Below are positions 40,602-49,489 of a stretch of 64,000 bases of DNA, piece after piece. The notes under the pieces were generated by a model that worked only from the letters and a program-made list of their open reading frames with translations, searched no databases and was not told the DNA's origin. The stretch comes from Pseudofrancisella aestuarii (GTDB taxonomy: Bacteria > Pseudomonadota > Gammaproteobacteria > Francisellales > Francisellaceae), in NCBI RefSeq assembly GCF_003574475.2, contig NZ_QLIS02000002.1:186001-250000 (forward strand), read 5' to 3'. The position numbers and the translations under genes are program-made. Position 1 is the stretch's first letter; each line of letters starts with the position of its first letter.

Positions 40602-40835
40602 TTATACTTCATTTGTTGCTAGTACTTTCATAGAAATAGCATGAACTTCACCAGACAATATATGTTGATTTATTTTTGAGTAAACTAGCTGTTGTCTTTT
40701 AACTCTATTTTTAATTTCATTAAATTCATCAGCAATAATAGTTGCATTAAAATGTACATTGTCATCACTTTCTACATTTGCTTTGCAGTTTGTAAAAGCA
40801 TCTTCAATTATTGATTTAAGTTGTTCCTTTGTCAT
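40602..40835 (-). CDS. ibaG: BolA-family protein IbaG
   Basis: A 77-residue BolA-like protein. The class II BolA fold ends in LVYSKINQHILSGEVHAISMKVLA, with the conserved histidine. BolA proteins pair with monothiol glutaredoxins and Fe-S clusters. In E. coli ibaG (yrbA) also lies at the end of the mlaFEDCB operon. It starts 11 bases after mlaB. Confidence 0.92.
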   Translation of the reverse strand: MTKEQLKSIIEDAFTNCKANVESDDNVHFNATIIADEFNEIKNRVKRQQLVYSKINQHILSGEVHAISMKVLATNEV

Positions 40836-40846
40836 AAAAGTTCCTT

Positions 40847-41140
40847 CTAATTTATAAATTCCTTAATGATATCATCAATTCCATGAACCTCTGCTAATGA
40901 TAAGGCTTTAGAATTTAATTTCTCTAATCTCAGTTTTATATTACGTTTTTTTGCATATTTAATATATTCGATTATTAATGATAAGCCTGAACAATCTATA
41001 TCTTTACTTTTTTCAAAATTAATAGTCCAATCTTTTTTTAATTGGAGTAGGGCTTTTTTATATTTCTTATTAATTAGAGAAACTGTATCTAAGGTCAAAT
41101 TTGTTTCGACATGCCATACATTATTGATAATATTTATCAT
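40847..41140 (-). CDS. mlaB: STAS-domain protein MlaB
   Basis: A 97-residue STAS protein, including NFEKSKDIDCSGLSLIIEYIKYAKKR near residues 42-67. MlaB binds the MlaF ATPase and stabilises the MlaFEDB complex. Its start overlaps mlaC by four bases. It is short and divergent, but position between mlaC and ibaG makes the name likely. Confidence 0.85.
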   Translation of the reverse strand: MINIINNVWHVETNLTLDTVSLINKKYKKALLQLKKDWTINFEKSKDIDCSGLSLIIEYIKYAKKRNIKLRLEKLNSKALSLAEVHGIDDIIKEFIN

Positions 41141-41796
41141 ACTTCAGCAGTTTTATCTTTTAATAGTTCAGGGTATGATTTTTCTTTTATTTTCTGGATG
41201 GTTTTTTTAACAGCTTCATTCATTTCTGCAACATTTTTGTATGATTTGAATTGAGGCTTATAAGTTTCTAGGATACTAACGCCAGCTACATTAATATCAT
41301 ATATTTTCCATTGATTGTCTTTTTTGAATAGTTTTATTGCAAGTTCTGAACTTTGTCCATTATTAGTATTTGTTATTTTTCCATTAACAATGGCAACTGC
41401 TTTAATTTTCCATTCATCACTAGTAAATGGATATAAAGTAACTTTATATTTTCCAGCATATGCCACATTCTTAGCATAAGTAAATGTAAGCATCTCAGTA
41501 GTTAAATCAATAAACTCTTTTTTCTCTTCTGGAGTTGCTTTATTCCATTTATCACTGCCTACTACAATTTGGGCAACAACATCAGCAGCTACTATAGGAA
41601 CAATATTTTGTTTAATGAGTTCGAGTAGTTTATATGGGTCCTTTTGGTATTCTGCAGAATTTTCTATCAACTCATCTTGTGTACTAACTACTGTTTTATT
41701 AAGTAAATCTACTGGATTACCAGCATTCGATCCATCAGCAAACGCATAAAAGAAAGTTAACAATAAAAATATTAAGGTATTTAATTTACGAAGCAC
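41137..41796 (-). CDS. mlaC: Periplasmic phospholipid carrier MlaC
   Basis: A 219-residue exported protein starting at GTG, preceded by AGGAG. The signal peptide ends near residue 20 (FFYAFA). The MlaC domain includes PYKLLELIKQNIVPIVAADVVAQIVVG and KKEFIDLTTEMLTFTYAKNV. It shuttles phospholipids between MlaA and the MlaD ring. A 67-base gap separates it from mlaD, the widest within this operon. Confidence 0.93.
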   Translation of the reverse strand: MLRKLNTLIFLLLTFFYAFADGSNAGNPVDLLNKTVVSTQDELIENSAEYQKDPYKLLELIKQNIVPIVAADVVAQIVVGSDKWNKATPEEKKEFIDLTTEMLTFTYAKNVAYAGKYKVTLYPFTSDEWKIKAVAIVNGKITNTNNGQSSELAIKLFKKDNQWKIYDINVAGVSILETYKPQFKSYKNVAEMNEAVKKTIQKIKEKSYPELLKDKTAEV

Positions 41797-41863
41797 AGTT
41801 TATCTCCTATAAGGTACAATTTATTAAAAGAAGTTTAATATAGTTTTTTAGTTTTTTTAAGAG

Positions 41864-42382
41864 CTATTTTTTATCTTCATCCTTTGAGGCTACAAAAGTG
41901 TTTATTAAAGAGCCTAAGTCAAGTGCAGATTCTGTATTTTCTAGTGGTATGATACTGCCATTATGTAAGTATTTATCAGTATCTCCACTTGCTTCAATAC
42001 CAGCTATAGCTAATATGTCTTCTTTAGGAGGACTCAAGGCTATATAATTATCGCCGAGGATTCCTGACATAGCTATAGATGCTGAGTAGTTGGCAGGGAT
42101 TTTTTCTTTATTATTTATTGAAATAGTTACATCAGCAATAAATCCATTATATGATTTAGCTAAGGATATATTTGTTACTTTGCCTACTTCAACCCCAGAT
42201 ATTTTGACTGCAGCATTAGTTCTTAATGAGCCAACATTTTTGAATTCTGCAGTTATAGAGTAAGAATTATTATTGAAACTGGAGACTTTAGTTCCACTTA
42301 CTTTAAATGTTAAGAAAAGTAAGCATATTACTCCAATTATTATGAATAGTCCTACAGATATTTCAAAGTATTTATTTCTCAC
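41864..42382 (-). CDS. mlaD: MCE-domain protein MlaD
   Basis: A 172-residue protein with one N-terminal membrane helix (about residues 7-27). The MCE domain follows (SITAEFKNVGSLRTNAAVKISGVEVGKV). MlaD forms a hexameric ring at the inner membrane with a lipid pore. The tail ends in SLINTFVASKDEDKK. It lies three bases after mlaE. Confidence 0.95.
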   Translation of the reverse strand: MRNKYFEISVGLFIIIGVICLLFLTFKVSGTKVSSFNNNSYSITAEFKNVGSLRTNAAVKISGVEVGKVTNISLAKSYNGFIADVTISINNKEKIPANYSASIAMSGILGDNYIALSPPKEDILAIAGIEASGDTDKYLHNGSIIPLENTESALDLGSLINTFVASKDEDKK

Positions 42383-42385
42383 TAT

Positions 42386-43153
42386 TTAAACTCCCCCAAA
42401 CATTATAGATGTAAGAATAAGATCAGTACCAAGTATGCTCATACAGCAGTAAACGACTGTTCTAGTAGTTGCAGCAGCTATACCATTTGAATTTGGTATG
42501 CTATAGTAGCCTTGATATAGGGCTATCCATGAAATTATTATAGAAAAAACTATGCTTTTAATCATGCCATTTGTTATATCGCTAAGACTTACTGATGCTT
42601 GAATATTGCTCCAGAACTCTCCATACCCAATTCCTAGTACACTAGAACTTAGAGTATATCCAGCTAAAATTGAAACTGAACAGAAGAAAAGTGTAAGTAT
42701 AGGAACACTAACTATACATGCCCAAAACCTAGTAGAAAGGATAAAACTTATTGGATTTACATTCATAACTTTTAAGCTATCTATTTGATCAGTCGCTTTC
42801 ATTAGCCCTATTTCTGATGTTATTGAGCTACATGCTCTTCCTGCAAAAAGCATTGCTGTAACGACAGGTCCTAGTTCTCTTAATACACTAAGTGCAACCA
42901 TTACCCCTAATAATGAATGAGCACCGAATTTTGAAAGGGTATAGTAGCCTTGTAAACTTAAAACTAGACCAATAAAAATTCCTGAAGTTATGATTATAAT
43001 GCTTGAATTAATTCCAATCTTTTTTATTTGTAATATGGTGTCTCTTAAATGAACTTTCCCAAAAACTATTTGAAAGAATAGAATGATTGCGGAGTTAACA
43101 TTATATAAAGCACTAAAAAAAACACTGTAGATTTTTTGTAAAAGATAGATCAT
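42386..43153 (-). CDS. mlaE: Lipid ABC transporter permease MlaE
   Basis: A 255-residue permease with about six membrane segments. It has the MlaE family motifs VLRELGPVVTAMLFAGRACSSITSEIGLMKATDQIDSLKVM. It forms the membrane channel of the MlaFEDB complex. It starts immediately after mlaF (no gap). Confidence 0.96.
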   Translation of the reverse strand: MIYLLQKIYSVFFSALYNVNSAIILFFQIVFGKVHLRDTILQIKKIGINSSIIIITSGIFIGLVLSLQGYYTLSKFGAHSLLGVMVALSVLRELGPVVTAMLFAGRACSSITSEIGLMKATDQIDSLKVMNVNPISFILSTRFWACIVSVPILTLFFCSVSILAGYTLSSSVLGIGYGEFWSNIQASVSLSDITNGMIKSIVFSIIISWIALYQGYYSIPNSNGIAAATTRTVVYCCMSILGTDLILTSIMFGGV

Positions 43154-43954
43154 TTATATCTCCAGTAATTTATTTTTTATAGAGCTAGAAGTTTCATTAT
43201 TTGGTTGTTTACTTTCTTTGTACTCACCCTTCAAAAATGATTGTATTGCAATATCATTGCTATTTTTAATATTTTCAACGCTATCACAAGCTAAAATCTT
43301 TTTATTAGCTACTATAATTACATTGTCTGAAATGTCGAGAGCTTCATCTATATCGTGTGACACTATTATAGATGTTATATTTAAAGTTTGGTTTAGAGTT
43401 TTTATCAACTTTAATAATGTGTTGAATGAAGCTGGATCTTGTCCAGTAAATGGCTCATCATATAACATTATTTTAGGATCCATTGCTATTGATCTTGCTA
43501 GAGCTACTCTTCTAGCCATCCCACCTGAAAGTTCATTTGGCATCATTTGAGTTGTATTTAATAAGCCAACAGCCTCTAATTTCATTAGAACTATATTCTT
43601 TATGAGATTTTCATCAAGAGAGGTGTTCTTTCTTAAAGGAAAGGCAATATTGTCATAAATATTAAGATGAGTAAATAGTGCTCCAGACTGAAAAAGAAAC
43701 CCCATTTGTTTTCTTATATTTTTTAATTCTTTTTCTTTAGTTTTGTAAGTTAAAGCATGATTTCTATAATTAATGCTACCATTCTTTGGTTTTATTAATC
43801 CAGCTATTAGTTGGAGTAAGGTTGTTTTGCCAGCACCAGACGGACCTAGAATACTAGTTATCTTACCTTTTTGAATAGTGAATGATACATTGTCATATAT
43901 GCATCTTTCACCTCTATAAAATGAAACGTCTTTAAATTCTATGTTTTCAGACAT
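43154..43954 (-). CDS. mlaF: Lipid ABC transporter ATPase MlaF
   Basis: A 266-residue ABC ATPase with Walker A GPSGAGKTT, signature LSGGM, and Walker B IMLYDEPFTGQDP. It powers the Mla transporter for phospholipid movement across the periplasm. The C-terminal 20 residues form a polar tail that in E. coli helps subunit contacts. It begins only seven bases after the minE stop, so it is likely transcribed with the min genes. Confidence 0.96.
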   Translation of the reverse strand: MSENIEFKDVSFYRGERCIYDNVSFTIQKGKITSILGPSGAGKTTLLQLIAGLIKPKNGSINYRNHALTYKTKEKELKNIRKQMGFLFQSGALFTHLNIYDNIAFPLRKNTSLDENLIKNIVLMKLEAVGLLNTTQMMPNELSGGMARRVALARSIAMDPKIMLYDEPFTGQDPASFNTLLKLIKTLNQTLNITSIIVSHDIDEALDISDNVIIVANKKILACDSVENIKNSNDIAIQSFLKGEYKESKQPNNETSSSIKNKLLEI

Positions 43955-43961
43955 TTAGAAA

Positions 43962-44246
43962 TTAATTAAAAGGAATATTTACTTCTATCGTAGAGTTTTT
44001 ATTGTTATCTTCAACTTTGATATCAATATCTCTAATATTCTCTTCAGATAAAGCAATATATTTTTTTACGACTTCAATAATTTCATCTTTTAGTTCAGCT
44101 AATAGGTGACTGCTAATTCTTGATGATTTAGGTCCAAGCTCATTTCTCTGATGAGCAACAATTATTTGTAGTCTTTCTTTAGCTAAAGAAGCACTTCTTT
44201 GTTTTTTGTTTTTACTTATGTTTATGCCAAAAATTTTTGCTATCAT
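43962..44246 (-). CDS. minE: Cell division topological factor MinE
   Basis: A 94-residue MinE with the family core [17 protein letters not shown]-type sequence and a C-terminal dimerisation domain. MinE drives MinD off the membrane and makes the pole-to-pole oscillation that keeps the Z ring at mid-cell. It overlaps minD by four bases (ATGA). Length is near the E. coli 88 residues. Confidence 0.93.
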   Translation of the reverse strand: MIAKIFGINISKNKKQRSASLAKERLQIIVAHQRNELGPKSSRISSHLLAELKDEIIEVVKKYIALSEENIRDIDIKVEDNNKNSTIEVNIPFN

Positions 44247-45067
44247 GACTTACCTATTAGCTTTTTAAAGAAACTTGTTTTTTGTTCCATGTGTCTCATT
44301 GGAATATCTTCTCCTAGTATTCTATCTACAGCATCAAAGTATGCTTTTGCAGCAATGCTTTCTGTAGAGTGAGTTATAGGGTGACCGCTATTAGATGCTT
44401 CTAATATATCTCTAGATTCTGGAATTATTCCTACGATAGGTGTGTATAATATTTCACTAACATCTTCAGCTTTTAGCATTGCTCCAGCTTTAGCTCTTGC
44501 AGCGTCATATCTATTTAGTAGTAGGTGAACTTCTTTAAATTCTCCCTCTTTTTGAGCTTTTAGAGTTTTGCTCGAAAGCATGCCCAATATCCTATCAGAA
44601 TCTCTTACAGAAGACACTTCTGGATTTGTAACGATTATTGCTGCATCAGCACATCTCATAGCCATTAAAGAACCTTTTTCTATACCAGCTGGCGAGTCGC
44701 ATATGACGATATCAAAATTTTCTTTTAATTCTGCAATAACTCTATCAACACCTTCTTCAGTTAAGGCATCTTTATCTCTTGTTTGAGATGCAGGGATAAT
44801 GAAAAGATTGTCTATTCTCTTATCTTTTATTATTGCCTGATTAATTGTTGCCTCTTCTTTTACGACATTAACTAAGTCGTAAACGACTCTTCTTTCACAG
44901 CCCATTATTAAGTCTAAATTTCTTAGACCAACATCGAAGTCTATTACAACAGTTTTTAAATTTCTTTTTGCAAACGCATAAGCAATCGCTGCACTAGAAG
45001 TTGTCTTTCCTACGCCACCTTTGCCAGATGTAACAACGAATACTTTACCTTGTTTTTTTTCACTCAT
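44243..45067 (-). CDS. minD: Septum site-determining ATPase MinD
   Basis: A 274-residue ParA-like ATPase with the deviant Walker [10 protein letters not shown] at residues 15-23, two lysines included. A C-terminal amphipathic membrane helix region is suggested by [12 protein letters not shown]. MinD recruits MinC to the membrane and is cycled by MinE. It follows minC by 21 bases. Confidence 0.97.
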   Translation of the reverse strand: MSEKKQGKVFVVTSGKGGVGKTTSSAAIAYAFAKRNLKTVVIDFDVGLRNLDLIMGCERRVVYDLVNVVKEEATINQAIIKDKRIDNLFIIPASQTRDKDALTEEGVDRVIAELKENFDIVICDSPAGIEKGSLMAMRCADAAIIVTNPEVSSVRDSDRILGMLSSKTLKAQKEGEFKEVHLLLNRYDAARAKAGAMLKAEDVSEILYTPIVGIIPESRDILEASNSGHPITHSTESIAAKAYFDAVDRILGEDIPMRHMEQKTSFFKKLIGKS

Positions 45068-45088
45068 TTATTTTAAAGCCTCTTTGTA

Positions 45089-45775
45089 TTAAAAACCTTC
45101 GATATGGATTTTGTCATCTTTTAAGTAAACAACATAGCCTTCTTTATATTGATCTCCAACAGGGATACTCTCATTATTTAATGTAACATATTTACCTGCT
45201 ATGGATACGAGTTCTGCTTTCAAATCTTTGCATATTATTTTTGCATCTTTATCACCGGAACTTCCTGCAATAACTCTTCCGCCTATTCTACCATATACAA
45301 CTATATTTCCATCTGCAATAATTTCCGCACCATTATTTACATTAGCAGTTATAACAATATCGCCATCTCTAGATTCAATAGATTGGCCGGTACGAACTGG
45401 AGATGTTATTATTTTTACGCCACCCTTGGTTTTTTCTGGCGTTATTAAATCATCCTTTGTTTTATTGCTTTTTAAAATGTTGTGACCAGCTTTAGCTAGT
45501 TTTATTTTAAGATCTTGATTGTTTGTAACAAATCCTACTGGAACCATTCCACTTGTCTTAAATAGACTTATTATTTTTTCAAGAAGTTTAATAGTGGTCT
45601 CTGGTAAAGTATCTATATCTCTTATATCAATAGCAAAAGGAGTGTTATGGAAAAAGGATTTCGATTGGCTTATTTTTGAATTAAGCAAAGACTCTACTTG
45701 CTTTAATTCAGTAGTGTTTATATTTATGGCACTAATTGTATAATTGCCACCTTTGAAGTGAAAGGCTTGCCTCAT
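45089..45775 (-). CDS. minC: Septum site-determining protein MinC
   Basis: A 228-residue MinC. The N-terminal FtsZ-inhibiting domain is divergent. The C-terminal beta-helix has the family glycines (GDIVITANVNNGAEIIADGNIVVYGRIGGRVIAG segment). MinC blocks Z rings near the poles. It starts 21 bases after rpmG with AAAGGGA as its ribosome site, so it probably shares the rpmB-rpmG promoter. Confidence 0.94.
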   Translation of the reverse strand: MRQAFHFKGGNYTISAININTTELKQVESLLNSKISQSKSFFHNTPFAIDIRDIDTLPETTIKLLEKIISLFKTSGMVPVGFVTNNQDLKIKLAKAGHNILKSNKTKDDLITPEKTKGGVKIITSPVRTGQSIESRDGDIVITANVNNGAEIIADGNIVVYGRIGGRVIAGSSGDKDAKIICKDLKAELVSIAGKYVTLNNESIPVGDQYKEGYVVYLKDDKIHIEGF

Positions 45776-45796
45776 AAAGAAATCCCTTTAAAATAA

Positions 45797-45952
45797 TTAT
45801 TTTATTTTAGCTTCTTTATAAACAACATGTTGACGAACAACTGGATCGAATTTTTTGATTTCCATTTTGTTCGGCATATTTTTCTTATTTTTTGTTGTAG
45901 TATAAAAATGACCTGTTTTAGCTGAAGAAACTAATCTGATTTTTTCTCTCAT
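45797..45952 (-). CDS. rpmG: 50S ribosomal protein L33
   Basis: A 51-residue L33 starting [20 protein letters not shown] and ending [14 protein letters not shown]. It lacks the CxxC zinc pairs, so it is the zinc-free form. rpmB lies 28 bases upstream, as in most bacteria. It is too short for standard long-frame tracks but is unmistakable. Confidence 0.95.
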   Translation of the reverse strand: MREKIRLVSSAKTGHFYTTTKNKKNMPNKMEIKKFDPVVRQHVVYKEAKIK

Positions 45953-45980
45953 TTTATAATTCCTAATGTATGGTTTTAAA

Positions 45981-46217
45981 TTAGATTGAATGTCCTGCTG
46001 CTCTTAAGTCAGAAAGTACACTTTCAATGCCTTTTTTATCAATTATTCTCATGCCTTTAGAGCTAACTTTAAGCTTCACATATCTATTCTCATTCTCAAC
46101 CCAGAAGCGGTGAGTATGAAGATTTGGTAAAAATCTTCTTCTTGTTTTATTTTGAGCGTGAGAAACATTGTTTCCTGTTACAGGTCTTTTACCTGTTACT
46201 ATACAGAATTTAGACAT
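45981..46217 (-). CDS. rpmB: 50S ribosomal protein L28
   Basis: A 78-residue L28 starting [21 protein letters not shown]. It has [18 protein letters not shown], the family signature. A strong AAAGGAGGG site precedes the ATG. It is the first gene of a long minus-strand series (rpmB-rpmG-minCDE-mla-ibaG). Confidence 0.96.
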   Translation of the reverse strand: MSKFCIVTGKRPVTGNNVSHAQNKTRRRFLPNLHTHRFWVENENRYVKLKVSSKGMRIIDKKGIESVLSDLRAAGHSI

Positions 46218-46318
46218 TATAGTACCCTCCTTTGGGCAAAAAATAGAAGTTTATAAAATATATATCTCAAAAATTCTATTATTTTTATTATAAAAAGTAA
46301 ACTGATTTTACTATTTTT

Positions 46319-46999
46319 TTAACCCATAGGGTTGCCGCCAGCTTGTGAAGAGCTATCAATATTTTTGCTATTGAATTGAAAGTCATCGCCAGTATCTATA
46401 AGTTCTGAGGTTGTATGTAATTCAGCTTGACTTGGTTTGCTTGGATCTAATGAGTCATATTCAGCTGAAACTGAATTTTTAATATTTTGGTTATTGTTAG
46501 AGTTAGAAGAAGTGTTATTAGAGTTGTTAGAACTATTTTTAATATTTTGGTTATTGTTAGAGTTAGAAGAAGTGTTATTAGAGTTGTTAGAACTATTTTT
46601 AATATTTTGGTTATTGTTAGAGTTAGAAGAAGTGTTATTAGAGTTGTTAGAACTATTTTTAATATTTTGGTTATTGTTAGAGTTAGAAGAAGTGTTATTA
46701 GAGTTGTTAGAACTATTTTTAATATTTTGGTTATTGTTAGAGTTTGATGAGATGTTGGAATTATTTTTACTAGGTTTTAAGATTTCATACTCTGTTACAT
46801 CTGTCGAACCTGTATCGGAAGTGTCATTTCCAGTATTATAATTTAAGCTACTTATTGTCGGATCAGATAGGTTGGTATTAGAAAAATTATTGCTTTTTAT
46901 ATTTGGTTTGTCAGGTAAATATAGTGGGCCTGATTGTCCGCAAGCACTTAGTAGAAAAGCACAAAATATAGCAGATATAGAGATTTTATAAAATTTCAT
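46319..46999 (-). CDS. LptM/YifL-like lipoprotein with N/S-rich repeats
   Basis: A 226-residue lipoprotein. The leader ends in lipobox LSAC (Cys20), followed by GQSGPLYLPDKP. The CGxxGPLYLP start is the signature of LptM (YifL), which assists LptD maturation in E. coli, where the whole protein is only about 67 residues. Here a long tail follows, with a perfect 20-residue repeat of mostly N and S at about residues 86-175. The last 50 residues are D/S-rich. The N-terminal call is good; the tail's role is unknown and its length is likely variable between strains. Confidence 0.8.
   Translation of the reverse strand: MKFYKISISAIFCAFLLSACGQSGPLYLPDKPNIKSNNFSNTNLSDPTISSLNYNTGNDTSDTGSTDVTEYEILKPSKNNSNISSNSNNNQNIKNSSNNSNNTSSNSNNNQNIKNSSNNSNNTSSNSNNNQNIKNSSNNSNNTSSNSNNNQNIKNSSNNSNNTSSNSNNNQNIKNSVSAEYDSLDPSKPSQAELHTTSELIDTGDDFQFNSKNIDSSSQAGGNPMG
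46475..46744 (-). repeat. 60-bp perfect tandem repeat, 4.5 copies
   Basis: Four full copies of a 60-base unit lie at 46501-46740, identical base for base. A half copy precedes them from 46475, and the match ends at 46744. The unit is a multiple of three, so copy number changes keep the LptM-like frame open, adding or removing 20 residues. Identity of the copies implies recent expansion. It is a candidate variable-number repeat. Confidence 0.93.
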
Positions 47000-47126
47000 A
47001 GTTTTGAAAGTATAATTTTTCTTAAGCTATAATTTAGCACATATTAAACTATGTAACTAACTTACTTATGAATTTTTATATTAAAATGTTAAAATTTTTT
47101 TAGTATATTTTGTTTATATTTGTATT

Positions 47127-49163
47127 GTGGATTTCTTAGATTTTACGGGGATTGGAGAAAAGACTCTTAAGATATTTAATAAATATGGCTTAAATAAGCC
47201 GAATGAGTTGTTAACTATTTTTCCAAAAGACTATAAGGATACTACAAATGCTACAGCCATAGAAAGTCTTACCAGTGATCAAAAAGCTCTTATAGAAGGT
47301 AGCATTACTAACTTAAATATTAAAAAGTTTGGTAAAAAACTTTTAAGCTTCATTGTTAATGATGGCACGGGATACTGTCAAATTGTTCTTTTTAAATTTT
47401 ATCCTAATCAAATTAAAATGTTAGAAAATGCAGAGTCTGTAAGATGCTATGGAAAAATTTCTTTTTCTAATGGTGTTCAAATGATTCATCCAGAGTGGGC
47501 CATAATAAAAGATGGTAAATGTACATTAGAAAAAAAAGTATCTCCAATTTATGGCTTAACTAAAATATCAAATAAATTGATTGTACAAATAATTTCTGAA
47601 ATGGTTTCTAAAAACCAAGTTTTTGATTTATTGCCAAATAATTTTGTTGAGCAATATTCATTAATTAATTTTTCTGAGGCTTTAAGCTATATACATGTCT
47701 TAACAAATGCTTTTGATAAGAGCTTATTGCCCAAGGCGAGGTATTCTATTAAATTTGAGGAAATGTTGGCTTATAAATTGGCTGAAGAAAATATAAGAAA
47801 AGATTTTAATGAAACAATATCACCATTACTAGAAGTTAGTAAAAGCTTGCAAGAAAAATTTTTTTCTAAGCTACCTTATGCTTTAACTAAAGCTCAACAG
47901 AAGGCGATGGAGGAAATTCTTTCAGATATAAAAGAGCCAAGAACAATGATAAGGCTTCTACAAGGAGATGTTGGTGCTGGTAAGACTATAGTGGCAACTT
48001 TGGCATTATATGTTGCTGCTAAGTCAGGATATCAAGCGGCGATAATGGCGCCAACAGAAATATTGGCTGAACAGCATTATGCTTTTTTGAGTAGTTATTT
48101 AGCTGATTTTGATATTGAGGTTATACCTTTGTTAGGTAAGCTAACAGCTAAGCAAATAAAAGAAAATCTAAGAAAAATAGCTATGACAGATGCTTGTGTA
48201 ATTGTGGGGACGCACGCAATCTTTCAAGATAGGGTGATATATAAAAATCTTGGGCTAGTTATAGTTGATGAGCAACATAGGTTTGGAGTTGAGCAAAGGT
48301 TGGCGTTAGTAAAAAAAGCAAAAACAGGAGAAAAGGTTGCACCGCATCAATTAATAATATCAGCGACACCAATTCCAAGAACATTGGCGATGACATTATA
48401 TGGAAATTTACAATTATCAATATTAGATGAACTACCACCTTCAAGGAGAAAAATAGTTACGACTATTTTGAATAGGAGTAAAAAACAGATTCTTATAGAT
48501 AAGCTTAAAAAAGCTATATCTCAAGGAGAACAAGTTTATTGGGTGTGTCCATTAGTTGAAGAATCAGAAAGTCTAGATTCATTACAGGATGTTAAGAGTT
48601 TGTATGAAGAGTTAACTTCTTATTTAGGGATTGAAGCGGTAGGGCTTGTTTATGGCTCAATGAAATCAAAAGAAAAAATTGAAGTTATGGATAATTTTAA
48701 GGAAGGTAAATATAGCATTTTAGTGGCAACAACTGTTATAGAAGTTGGAGTTGATGTCCCTAATGCAACTATTATGATTATAGATAATGCTGAGAGGCTT
48801 GGACTATCTCAATTGCATCAATTGAGAGGTAGAGTTGGAAGGGGCTCAAAAGAAAGTTATTGTGTGCTTTTATATGGAGATAAAATTAGTGAGGTAGGAA
48901 AAAAACGGATATCGCTAATTAGAGAGTCTCAAGATGGGTTTTATTTAGCAGAACAAGACTTGCAGATTCGTGGGGCTGGGGATATTTTAGGTAAAGAGCA
49001 GTCAGGAATATCAACTTTTAGAACATTTGATATAAATGAATATTATGAAAGTTATGAAGCAATTTTAGAGGCTGCTGATATCCTTCAACAAGATTATCCA
49101 GAAGTTGTTCCTAAACTTATAGATAGATGGTTTAATCGTAGAGTAGATTATGTGGATGTTTAG
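47127..49163 (+). CDS. recG: ATP-dependent DNA helicase RecG
   Basis: A 678-residue helicase. The N-terminal wedge domain with an OB fold covers residues 1-150 or so. The SF2 core has Walker A GDVGAGKT, DEQHRFGVEQR, SATPIPRTLAMTLYG and QLRGRVGRGSKESYC. It regresses forks and processes Holliday junctions. It starts at GTG; the neighbourhood has no strong ribosome site. Its stop lies seven bases before a tiny membrane protein gene. Confidence 0.96.
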   Translation: MDFLDFTGIGEKTLKIFNKYGLNKPNELLTIFPKDYKDTTNATAIESLTSDQKALIEGSITNLNIKKFGKKLLSFIVNDGTGYCQIVLFKFYPNQIKMLENAESVRCYGKISFSNGVQMIHPEWAIIKDGKCTLEKKVSPIYGLTKISNKLIVQIISEMVSKNQVFDLLPNNFVEQYSLINFSEALSYIHVLTNAFDKSLLPKARYSIKFEEMLAYKLAEENIRKDFNETISPLLEVSKSLQEKFFSKLPYALTKAQQKAMEEILSDIKEPRTMIRLLQGDVGAGKTIVATLALYVAAKSGYQAAIMAPTEILAEQHYAFLSSYLADFDIEVIPLLGKLTAKQIKENLRKIAMTDACVIVGTHAIFQDRVIYKNLGLVIVDEQHRFGVEQRLALVKKAKTGEKVAPHQLIISATPIPRTLAMTLYGNLQLSILDELPPSRRKIVTTILNRSKKQILIDKLKKAISQGEQVYWVCPLVEESESLDSLQDVKSLYEELTSYLGIEAVGLVYGSMKSKEKIEVMDNFKEGKYSILVATTVIEVGVDVPNATIMIIDNAERLGLSQLHQLRGRVGRGSKESYCVLLYGDKISEVGKKRISLIRESQDGFYLAEQDLQIRGAGDILGKEQSGISTFRTFDINEYYESYEAILEAADILQQDYPEVVPKLIDRWFNRRVDYVDV

Positions 49164-49170
49164 ATAAATT

Positions 49171-49368
49171 ATGATATTGGCAAGTTTAATAGCTATAGTA
49201 GTAGCTTTATTGGTAACTTTGATATTGGCAAGAATACTTTATAGATTTAGCTATAAAAAAGGGATGTTACAAAGCCGCAAAGATAGAGTTTTAAATGCGA
49301 TAATAATAGCTTTTGCATTTTTTTGTTTAAGCAGTTTTATTTACGTTGGTATTATAAATATTATTTGA
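49171..49368 (+). CDS. Small membrane protein, 65 residues
   Basis: A 65-residue protein with two hydrophobic segments (about residues 3-24 and 44-62) joined by a basic loop RFSYKKGMLQSRKDR. It begins seven bases after recG. No family is recognised. The charge pattern places the loop in the cytoplasm by the positive-inside rule. Its ribosome site is weak, so expression is less sure. Confidence 0.55.
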   Translation: MILASLIAIVVALLVTLILARILYRFSYKKGMLQSRKDRVLNAIIIAFAFFCLSSFIYVGIINII

Positions 49369-49390
49369 ACCTGATAATGATCTTATTTCG

Positions 49391-49421
49391 TTTTAAGCAT
49401 TGAGAATCTATTAGCTTAAAA
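49391..49421 (+). promoter_or_regulatory. 8-bp inverted repeat upstream of fumarase
   Basis: TTTTAAGC (49391-49398) and GCTTAAAA (49414-49421) are perfectly complementary over a 15-base spacer. A T-rich tract follows, so it may be a weak terminator of the recG unit. Alternatively it is an operator just before the fumarase promoter at 49435-49443. The two readings cannot be separated by eye. Confidence 0.4.
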
Positions 49422-49434
49422 ATTGTTTTATTGC

Positions 49435-49443
49435 TGCTATAAT
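49435..49443 (+). promoter_or_regulatory. Extended -10 promoter of fumarase
   Basis: TGC directly before TATAAT, 46 bases before the fumarase ATG. No clear -35 is seen. The motif TGCTATAAT is shared with the ndk and mlaA upstream regions. Confidence 0.5.
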
Positions 49444-49489
49444 ATTTATTTAGTAAGATTTTAATTTTTTCAAATAAAGGGACTACTAA

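Noticed and set aside
46437-46841. A 134-residue plus-strand frame, rich in L and E, opposite the 60-bp repeat.
   Set aside because: It exists because the repeat has no stop in that frame. It has no ribosome site or leader, and the opposite strand encodes a lipoprotein with a clear lipobox.
49373-49391. Possible Fur box before fumarase (GATAATGAT).
   Set aside because: Only the first nine bases agree well; over 19 positions I count about 12 matches, which is weak in this AT-rich DNA.
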